A stretch of 20,758 bases of DNA from Candidatus Poseidoniales archaeon (GTDB lineage: Archaea; Thermoplasmatota; Poseidoniia; Poseidoniales; Poseidoniaceae): positions 5,670 through 26,427 of the forward strand of contig QXYA01000024.1 in the NCBI GenBank assembly GCA_009887135.1, given 5' to 3'. Below the pieces are notes generated by a model. It ran no database searches. It saw nothing but the letters and a program-made list of their open reading frames with translations, and had not been told where the DNA came from. How positions within the stretch are numbered: the stretch's first letter is position 1; each line of letters begins with the position of its first letter. Positions 7,855 through 15,189 of this stretch are shown piece by piece. Position numbers and translations under genes: made by a program.

Positions 7855-10800
7855 ATGGGATTCAAAAATACAGGAAAAAGTGTTGGTTTGGTGGGATTAC
7901 TCCTCACCTCATTGCTGATGGGTCTTATGACCGTGCCAGCGGTAAGTGCCATTAACGAAACATCCAGCGGAACAATCACAACAACAGAGACTTGGAGCGG
8001 CACGCACACCGTCACAGGAGACGTCATTGTAGCAGAAGGTGCCAAACTTGTCATCAATGCTGGTACGACTGTAAACATAAAAGCAGGTGCCTTGATTGAA
8101 GTTGAAGGTGCGATCTGTGCAGGTTCAGCCTCTTGTGGTGCTAGTCAGGCTAGTGCTTCTTCCCCAGTGCGTTTGAACTGGGCAGCCCCTGCTGATACTT
8201 CTGTAGTCGGACGATGCAGTGTTCAAGGGAATAATTTGTTGAACAATCCTGATGCTGCATGCGGCTCAGGTGTTATTGTGCGCAATACAATCAACCAAGC
8301 TTCAACTGGCCTGTCCTACGTACAATTCGACAAGGCTTACGGAGCACCAGTCTATGTTGCCTCTCTTCAGGTTGTAAAATATGCAGCCCTTGTCTTTGAT
8401 GGTTCATCTGTAAATGCAAATAATCTTGGCTTTAGTGATATCAACACAACAAATGTAATTGCCATCGACCTTGCTGCACCAACAATCCAAGATTCAACAT
8501 TTACTCTAGGTATTGATGGACTCGGTTACAACGGTCCTGGACTTGAGGCATTTGGCGCTGGTGCTGGTATTCTGTCTAAATTAACTATTTCAGGTTCTGA
8601 ATTTACAGGTGATGCTGATGCTTCTTGCGATGATGGAATAAGTTTGATCTATTCAGAGGATTCCTTCATTGAACTGGACAATCTCGATATCAAGGATAAC
8701 GCTCAAGGTGTTTTCCTTCGTGGATCATCAGGTTCTTTTGGAAACTCCACACTTGACATTAAGTGCAACGGTATTGACACGAATTCCCACAAGATGACAG
8801 GGGATTATTCACATACACTCTATATTGACAACAACCAAATTACAACTGGCGATGGAGCAGGTATTACCGCCTATGACGGGGCAATCATTTCAGCAACAGG
8901 GAATACCATTTCAGGGGCTGCACAAGGTTCTGGATTCGGTATTCGTGATTCGACAGTAAGTGCTCATCAGAACACGATTGGTCCAATTACTGGTTTTAAC
9001 GGCTTTTGGGTGTTTGGTAGTTCTGATGTAGAACTCGAGAACAACACTGTCACAGATATCGCTAAAGAACCGATTAAGGTGGGAGAATACCTCTACAAAG
9101 ATAGCGGAAGCAACTATCCAAGTCCATCTCCAAACAGAGCCTACATTGCCAATAACCTCGTTGCCAACAATACTGGTGTTTGCAACTCTGTATGGATGTA
9201 TGGTGGGGACTTCCAATGCCCAGCAATTCACATCTTCATGGCATCTGCTACAATCGTAGGTAACACTGTTACTGGAAATGCAGGCGACGGAATTCGAATC
9301 AAGGGTTCAATTGTCAATGTTCAAGATAACACGATTGAAGCAGGACAATTTGCTGCGAACATCAGTCATTTCGACAATAAGTATGGATCTAAATTTGGTT
9401 CAATTGGTTACTTTTCTGGAAACACTTGGACAAATGCAACACAAATTTACAATATTTCTGAATCAAGAGTAACTGTTCAATCCGAATACATTCCTGATGC
9501 ACAAGGAGGCTACACTCACCCAGTCATGCTTTCATGGGAAGGTGCAGAATGTCCTTATGTTCAATCAGAGTGTTTGTTGCTTCCCGATACAAGCATAATG
9601 CCTCCTCGAGACATGCCACTTGCTATTGAATTAGTCAACAACTCTACTGTCTTCTCGTTCGCAGATTTACAGAACTTTGACGCAACCAAGGTTCATGTTC
9701 AAAACCAAAACTCTGCTTGGGGTTCTCAAGTTCGAGAAGGTGAACTCGTTCGCTATCAAGTGAAAGCCAAGAACAGTAACGTCGCAGGTGCGACAGTCAT
9801 TATCAAAGATGCAACTGGCCTGCCTATCTACGAACTTACAACAGATGAATTTGGATTTACTCAACAAGTATCTCTACCATCCAACTTCCTATTGGATCGG
9901 AATTGGAATCACTTCGTAGGTGAAACCGATGTCGTTGTTCCAGGTTCTGATGATGGAACAGGTAACCCTATTGTACTCACTGAAGATACATGTTCTGATG
10001 GATATGACAATGATGGCGATACATTCGTCGATGATGCCGATACCGATTGTGTAAATGGTAGAGAATTACCATTCTACATCGTTGAGGCGTACAAATTCAA
10101 CAAAGGAAAGAAAGATTTCAACTTTGTTTTGAGTGGTGCTGTTGATGATATTATCAATCTCGATAACCTCCGCCCAGGAGTAACAGTTGAACAATACGAC
10201 GGAGATTCGTTTGCGATCAATGCAGTCATTACTGGATCTGCTTGGGATGGGCAATTAGGTGGTCTGACAGACTCCCTTGCCTATAATCTTCAATTCGGTC
10301 TTGTGAATCGTGTTGAGATCCAACCTCCTGGCAGTTCCGATTGGTACTATGCAATCGATACATCTGGAGCAAATGGTGAGTTGACAAAAGATAACCATCC
10401 ATTCCAATCATGGTCATTCGATTGGGACCTCTCCGCACACCCTGAGGGGGAAAGCGATGTTACTTTCAGAATCCGTTCATACGATGGTCTTGATTATTCT
10501 CCGGTTGAAGTCCGTAAATTCAAACTCAACCTCGTCCCTCCTACATTATATCTCAACGAACCTCTCGATGGGTCAACACATACGAATGGTAAAATCCTCT
10601 TCACAGGCACTGCTTCAGACCCATATTCGGGTACTTGGGGATCAGATATCCAAGATATCTGGTTCGATGTAAGTGGACCGAATGGATACAGTTCTCACTT
10701 TGCCATCAATGGTTCAGTAGCATGGGCATATCAATGGAATTTCGATGAACTTGAATCAGGTGAGTATGATTTCGAAGTTTGGGCAAGCGACAGCGATTAT

Positions 10801-12195
10801 TGTGATGATCAACAAGATATTTGCGTTGTTCAGACAAGAACTGTGATTGTAGTTAACGACAACATCATTCCAATTGTCGACTTATTGGAGCCGGATGGTA
10901 CTGAAACAGTACGTGCAGCAGCGAACACAACATTGATTGGATTTGCAAGCGATGGAGCTGATGGGACAATTACTCGTGTAGAAATCACAATTACAGATCT
11001 TGCAAGTGGATTGATTCTCAACAATGGTCCCGCACCAGTTACTCAATTTACGAAGACAGGACCTGGTTATTCATGGTCTGCAATATGGGACACAAGTAAA
11101 CTTGACCACCAAGGTCAGTATGAGATTCTTGTTAAGGCATATGATGGTGAAGATTACTCCACCGCAGATATCGTACGAATAACCATTGACAAACCGACTG
11201 ATGAAAACAATATTCCTCCACAGTTCGACAGAACTAACTGGAAGAATACTGTAACAATTTTCTGTGTTGTAGGCTCAACTTCTGAGAACCAATGTGGATC
11301 AGGAGCCTCCATTGATTTGAGAGAATATTTCTCAGACCCTGATGGTGGATTTGGTGAATTGAGTATAGATTTCGTTGATGATGCAACAGATTCATCTGAC
11401 GACTTCCATTCAGTGTATGTCATCATTGATGGTGAAGGTGTGGCTCGATACAATCCAGCAGCATCACGCACTGATGAAGCAATATCTTCTTGGACGTTAG
11501 AAAACGTACGATTTGTTGTTACTGACAAACAAGATTCAGTAGTCTTTTCAGAAGGTGTAACGTTCTTGGTAAAGGATATCGAATTCGTAGCTCAACGAAT
11601 GGATGTTGGTGAGTCGGTTACTTCGGATAATCCTGCTGTGTTCAACGGAACTGGATTGCCAGGAAGTAGAATTGAAGCCCGTTCAATTTCAAGTTCATCG
11701 TTCATCAAGTCAGTTGTTGTTGGAGACAACGGTATTTGGTCAATGGAACTCACACAACAAGACATGAATGATGCTTCAAGTAAAATCAAGTTCCAAATGG
11801 ATGGTCAAACATTCGGTGGTTCAAATGACCCAACCTCATTCAATGTCGCCGTTGGTGAAGAGGATGATGGTGGAAACTTATTCCTCATCATTGGATTGGT
11901 TATTGCAGCACTTGTCTTACTCGGTGCAGTGGGTTACTTCTTCATTGAATTCGAAGATATTGATGAAGAAACCTTTGGAGTTGAACAAGAACCTGTTGCT
12001 GAAGAAGACCCATATGCATGGGGACGGAAAGATGTCGTAGAATTACCTGCGGCACAACAACCACAGGAAGTCGTGATACAACCGGCTGCTCAAGCAGAAA
12101 CTCCTGCGGCGTCAGGACAACACCCTGGATGGCTATGGGATCAGGAATCCAATCAATGGGTACCAGATCCTAATTTCCAACCACCTTCACAATAA
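7855..12195 (+). CDS. Secreted parallel beta-helix surface protein with Ig-like domains, C-terminal membrane anchor and cytoplasmic tail
   Basis: Residues 1-32 form a signal peptide (Lys4, Lys8, hydrophobic core, probable cleavage after 'AVSA'). Residues about 60-560 contain repeated N-T-I/G-N type turns such as 'ATGNTISGAA' and 'VELENNTVTDI', typical of right-handed parallel beta-helices (NosD or pectate-lyase-like). No catalytic residues were identified. An Asp-rich motif bounded by Cys713 and Cys732 ('CSDGYDNDGD...') resembles MopE-type metal-binding motifs. Ig-like domains follow at about 895-990 and 997-1100, then cadherin- or Ig-like strands to about 1335. A membrane helix (1341-1363) leads to an 83-residue tail that is acidic, then Ala/Gln/Pro-rich, and ends in 'HPGWLWDQESNQWVPDP' (1423-1439). 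The ATG has AGAGGA upstream. The STAND regulator gene begins 13 nt after the stop. A surface receptor or adhesin is the best reading; the ligand is unknown. Confidence 0.85.
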   Translation: MGFKNTGKSVGLVGLLLTSLLMGLMTVPAVSAINETSSGTITTTETWSGTHTVTGDVIVAEGAKLVINAGTTVNIKAGALIEVEGAICAGSASCGASQASASSPVRLNWAAPADTSVVGRCSVQGNNLLNNPDAACGSGVIVRNTINQASTGLSYVQFDKAYGAPVYVASLQVVKYAALVFDGSSVNANNLGFSDINTTNVIAIDLAAPTIQDSTFTLGIDGLGYNGPGLEAFGAGAGILSKLTISGSEFTGDADASCDDGISLIYSEDSFIELDNLDIKDNAQGVFLRGSSGSFGNSTLDIKCNGIDTNSHKMTGDYSHTLYIDNNQITTGDGAGITAYDGAIISATGNTISGAAQGSGFGIRDSTVSAHQNTIGPITGFNGFWVFGSSDVELENNTVTDIAKEPIKVGEYLYKDSGSNYPSPSPNRAYIANNLVANNTGVCNSVWMYGGDFQCPAIHIFMASATIVGNTVTGNAGDGIRIKGSIVNVQDNTIEAGQFAANISHFDNKYGSKFGSIGYFSGNTWTNATQIYNISESRVTVQSEYIPDAQGGYTHPVMLSWEGAECPYVQSECLLLPDTSIMPPRDMPLAIELVNNSTVFSFADLQNFDATKVHVQNQNSAWGSQVREGELVRYQVKAKNSNVAGATVIIKDATGLPIYELTTDEFGFTQQVSLPSNFLLDRNWNHFVGETDVVVPGSDDGTGNPIVLTEDTCSDGYDNDGDTFVDDADTDCVNGRELPFYIVEAYKFNKGKKDFNFVLSGAVDDIINLDNLRPGVTVEQYDGDSFAINAVITGSAWDGQLGGLTDSLAYNLQFGLVNRVEIQPPGSSDWYYAIDTSGANGELTKDNHPFQSWSFDWDLSAHPEGESDVTFRIRSYDGLDYSPVEVRKFKLNLVPPTLYLNEPLDGSTHTNGKILFTGTASDPYSGTWGSDIQDIWFDVSGPNGYSSHFAINGSVAWAYQWNFDELESGEYDFEVWASDSDYCDDQQDICVVQTRTVIVVNDNIIPIVDLLEPDGTETVRAAANTTLIGFASDGADGTITRVEITITDLASGLILNNGPAPVTQFTKTGPGYSWSAIWDTSKLDHQGQYEILVKAYDGEDYSTADIVRITIDKPTDENNIPPQFDRTNWKNTVTIFCVVGSTSENQCGSGASIDLREYFSDPDGGFGELSIDFVDDATDSSDDFHSVYVIIDGEGVARYNPAASRTDEAISSWTLENVRFVVTDKQDSVVFSEGVTFLVKDIEFVAQRMDVGESVTSDNPAVFNGTGLPGSRIEARSISSSSFIKSVVVGDNGIWSMELTQQDMNDASSKIKFQMDGQTFGGSNDPTSFNVAVGEEDDGGNLFLIIGLVIAALVLLGAVGYFFIEFEDIDEETFGVEQEPVAEEDPYAWGRKDVVELPAAQQPQEVVIQPAAQAETPAASGQHPGWLWDQESNQWVPDPNFQPPSQ

Positions 12196-12199
12196 GTAG

Positions 12200-12204
12200 G
12201 GTGA
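12200..12204 (+). promoter_or_regulatory. Shine-Dalgarno GGTGA fixing the STAND gene start
   Basis: GGTGA lies 4 nt before the ATG at 12209. A TTG directly in front (12206) could also start the frame but leaves only 1 nt of spacing. The same GGTGA-N4-start register occurs at 17375 and 15189, which favours the ATG. Confidence 0.6.
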
Positions 12205-12208
12205 TTTG

Positions 12209-14722
12209 ATGATTGCCAAACCTGGGGTACAGGAAAAAATCCTGTTGCATCTGCTAGATTATGCAGATTTCAAAGAAAAAGTGGAAGTCCCTTTTTCTCT
12301 ATCGCAAATGGGAATCGCAAATGCAGTTGCCATCGCACGCTCGAACGTACCACGGGCAATATCTGGCTTAAGAGATCAAGGATTACTCGTTGAACGGCAA
12401 GCTCACGTTCATGGTGTTAGCAGGAAAAGGAAAGCATACTTCTTAACTGACTCAGGGATTATAGCTGCTGAAGATACTTGGGAACGACTTCGTCATTTTC
12501 AATTCCGATGTATTGGTCCAGATGGTGACGCATTGACAACAACGCTTGGATCTTCTCATGAAGTGTTACCTTTTGCTATGAGGCCAGTCGATATTATTCG
12601 TTATCTTGATGAAAATTTGATTCTCGATGTACGCCCCCTTACAGAGGATTTGATTGAGCGGGATTTATCGAAACAAGTGGAGAAACAACTGGTGACATCC
12701 CTTGGAGATCTTCCTAGATTACGTCATTTCTATGGTCGTGAACAAGAGTTGGATAACATGGTCAATTTACTCGAGGCAAGAGCGACAACGCTTCTTGTAC
12801 CCGGTATTGCAGGTATTGGAAAGACCACAATTGCTGCAAAATTGATTGAACGATTCATGCATCGGAGAAATCTCTTGTATCATCGATGCCAAGATTGGGA
12901 AGGTTCTCGAGCTATGTTTGAATCAATAGCTGATTGGTTACTCAATATAGGTGATTCATCATTTTCAGATTATCTTGCTGCGACACCAGTGCCAAAGCCT
13001 GATGATGCAGCACGGATATTAGTCGATTCATTGGAAAATACACTCACCCTCATCGTGATAGATGATTTCCATAAAGTCTCTGATCCAATTTTATTCCAAA
13101 CGATACAATCGATGACTCTCGGTTTACTGGGAAGTGAAGAATCAATTGGTTTAGTCATCTTCTCACGTTCATTTAAGCCAGTTGTTCCAACTAAAGACGC
13201 TGAGGGTAGGATTACGAGTCTTGTTTTACCACTCGATGGTCTCGATTCAGATTCTGCACGCCATATTCTCTCTGGATTTGATGACCTTTCGACTGAACAA
13301 TGGCTCCACATCCACGGTTTATCCCGTGGTCATCCATTGGTTCTTGAATTGATTAACAGAGGTGCATCAGCAGGTGCATTCCACGACACACTTGAGCACT
13401 ATGTCACGAAGGAGATTTTCTCTAAACTCACTGCTGAACAAAAGCGAGTTCTCACAGTTCTCTCTATCTTTAGAGAATCAGTTACGCTTGAAGCATTGCT
13501 CGCTCACGACCTTGATGTTGATGTATTGGGCAGTCTGGTTGAACAAGGATTAGCCAGACAAGTTGACACAGATGTATTTGACGTACATGACTTAATCCGA
13601 GAATTTTTGTTACAAAGTCTCGATGAACCAACTAAGAAGGAGGTTCACAACAGTTGTGCAGCGTATTATTCGAAACAAGCAAAAAGTTCGGAAGCGACAT
13701 TGGAACAGATTTACCATGAACTTGCATCTGATCATCAACAAGAAGCCATTTCTAAGATTGTCGAGTTTGGTCGTGACATTGTTTCACAAGGTCATCTTGA
13801 ACTCCTGAACCTTATTGAGGATGTCAATACCGATGGACTCAAACCAAAGACACTTGCCCCTATGCTCCAACTTCAAGGAGATATTTTACTTATGCTTGGC
13901 AGATTTGGACAGGCTTCTGCAATCTTTGAAGAAGCAAGTTCAGCATCTCAATCGGCTGGTTCTGAAGTTATCTTTTCTGAAATCCTTGGTTCGCAAGCAG
14001 ACATTGCTATGAAACAAGGAAAGACGGATTCAGCACTTGAATCACACAAGCAGGCCCTTGAAGTCCAGGTTAAATTGGGTGATTCAAAAGGTGCAGCAAG
14101 ATCCTACAATAATATGGGATATTTGTATCGAAGAAAGAATGACAAATCAAAAGCTTTAGCAGCATATTCAGAAGTTGAAGCCATCCTTTCAAATGATGAA
14201 TCCTTACTCGGTGCCCAAATTATCCTCGGTAGGGCACTGCTTGACCTCGGCGAAGTTGACCGTGCAAGGAAGCATGCCTTCGAAGCCTTTGAGCGAACTG
14301 ACGAAGGTGAAGATCTTCTCCTTCATGCTCGAGCTCAAGCATTGTTGGGCCGATATCATGCAAAAATGAATGATTCTGAAACATCACTGCATCATTATTC
14401 AGAATCCTTGAATGTAATGTCTGATGCTGGTGACCCCGTCTCTTTAGTCGAAATCACCATCCTGCTTGGAGAGGTTCTCGAAGATAGTGGACGTAGTGAA
14501 GAGGCTTTAGAGCGATACAGAGAAGCGCTGATTATTGCGGAAGCAAACGACTTACGAATGCAAATTGGAGAATTACTCTCCAAACTTGGAGGCGTCGCTC
14601 CAGACCGGCAACGAAGAATGGAATATCTACAACGTGCTCTCGCAGTGTTCCGAGAATTGGGAGCAAGAACTCGAATGCGAGAAGTACAAGCCCAAGTTCA
14701 TGCTGCAGTCATGGGCCGTTAG
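12209..14722 (+). CDS. STAND-family regulator: winged helix, NB-ARC-like NTPase, TPR repeats
   Basis: Numbering begins at the TTG at 12206; the preferred ATG is residue 2. Residues 5-95 form a winged helix-turn-helix with an 'SRKRKAYFLT' wing, like archaeal MarR/PadR-type regulators. Residues 170-470 are a STAND NTPase: Walker A 'GIAGIGKT' (200-207), Walker B 'LTLIVIDDF' (280-288), sensor Arg321 in 'FSRS', GxP motif 'GHP' (375-377) and an MHD-like 'VHD' (460-462). From about 550 to the end, helical repeats with A/G/Y/A patterns ('AARSYNNMGYLYRRKNDKSKALAAY') are TPRs. No membrane segment is seen, so it should act in the cytoplasm as a nucleotide-dependent switch, with TPRs sensing a partner and the winged helix binding DNA. 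The gene lies 13 nt behind the beta-helix protein and is probably co-transcribed. An Avs-like defence role is less likely because the effector position holds a DNA-binding domain. Confidence 0.88.
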   Translation: MIAKPGVQEKILLHLLDYADFKEKVEVPFSLSQMGIANAVAIARSNVPRAISGLRDQGLLVERQAHVHGVSRKRKAYFLTDSGIIAAEDTWERLRHFQFRCIGPDGDALTTTLGSSHEVLPFAMRPVDIIRYLDENLILDVRPLTEDLIERDLSKQVEKQLVTSLGDLPRLRHFYGREQELDNMVNLLEARATTLLVPGIAGIGKTTIAAKLIERFMHRRNLLYHRCQDWEGSRAMFESIADWLLNIGDSSFSDYLAATPVPKPDDAARILVDSLENTLTLIVIDDFHKVSDPILFQTIQSMTLGLLGSEESIGLVIFSRSFKPVVPTKDAEGRITSLVLPLDGLDSDSARHILSGFDDLSTEQWLHIHGLSRGHPLVLELINRGASAGAFHDTLEHYVTKEIFSKLTAEQKRVLTVLSIFRESVTLEALLAHDLDVDVLGSLVEQGLARQVDTDVFDVHDLIREFLLQSLDEPTKKEVHNSCAAYYSKQAKSSEATLEQIYHELASDHQQEAISKIVEFGRDIVSQGHLELLNLIEDVNTDGLKPKTLAPMLQLQGDILLMLGRFGQASAIFEEASSASQSAGSEVIFSEILGSQADIAMKQGKTDSALESHKQALEVQVKLGDSKGAARSYNNMGYLYRRKNDKSKALAAYSEVEAILSNDESLLGAQIILGRALLDLGEVDRARKHAFEAFERTDEGEDLLLHARAQALLGRYHAKMNDSETSLHHYSESLNVMSDAGDPVSLVEITILLGEVLEDSGRSEEALERYREALIIAEANDLRMQIGELLSKLGGVAPDRQRRMEYLQRALAVFRELGARTRMREVQAQVHAAVMGR
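14719..14722. other. Convergent genes overlapping at their stop codons
   Basis: The four bases TTAG contain the TAG stop of the STAND gene (14720-14722, + strand) and the TAA stop of the last pilin-like gene (14719-14721, - strand). No hairpin with a T-tract was seen here, so transcripts from both sides probably run into each other. Confidence 0.85.
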
Positions 14723-15189
14723 AACATTGGCCGATCTAGTTTCAATGTGATCTCGCCTTCGTAGTGGACCACCCAGATGTATTCTACACCAGCAAGTTCG
14801 ACCATTCCACTATGAGGTGCTCCGCCTGTACCTGACAGTGATCGTTCAGTATCGAGTTCTCCACCACCATCATACAAAATCAACTCCGTATCCGTTAATT
14901 CAAGAGTGAATTGGGATTCATCTGCTTCGGTCGCTCTCCAGTAGACTCTCTCTGCATAGGATGTGTTGTCAATACGACTTGCCGTATCTGTACGTTCAAT
15001 TGCAGCAGCTAGGTCATTCATATTGGCGTCAATTGCTTCTTCATTCCACCGTTCACGAGTTGCCGTTTCGATATCATAAATCCAGAGACTGAACATTGTA
15101 AGAAGCAACACACCGAGTAAGAATGTGAAGACATAGCCCAGTTCGGTCGCTGCTGCCTCGGTTCTACGCTGAATTTGTGATTGTCTCAA
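14719..15189 (-). CDS. Small type IV pilin-like protein, third gene of the pilin-like operon
   Basis: The 156-residue product starts with a basic stretch (MRQSQIQRRT), then 'EAAATELGYVF' running into a membrane segment at about 17-40, the layout of archaeal class III signal peptides. A Glu-containing segment (TELG) lies at the start of the hydrophobic helix, as in many pilins. Residues 85-156 are beta-rich and form a small globular head. The start is a TTG at 15189; the next in-frame Met (residue 32) would cut into the membrane helix. The TTG overlaps the TGA of the preceding gene in TTGA and has GAGGTGA 4 nt upstream. It could be a minor pilin or pseudopilin-like subunit; its exact family was not recognised. 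Confidence 0.75.
   Translation of the reverse strand: MRQSQIQRRTEAAATELGYVFTFLLGVLLLTMFSLWIYDIETATRERWNEEAIDANMNDLAAAIERTDTASRIDNTSYAERVYWRATEADESQFTLELTDTELILYDGGGELDTERSLSGTGGAPHSGMVELAGVEYIWVVHYEGEITLKLDRPMF

Noticed and set aside
12209..14722. STAND protein as an antiphage Avs-like defence gene
   Set aside because: No nuclease, protease or membrane effector domain is fused; the N-terminus is a winged helix, and neighbours are surface and pilin-like genes.
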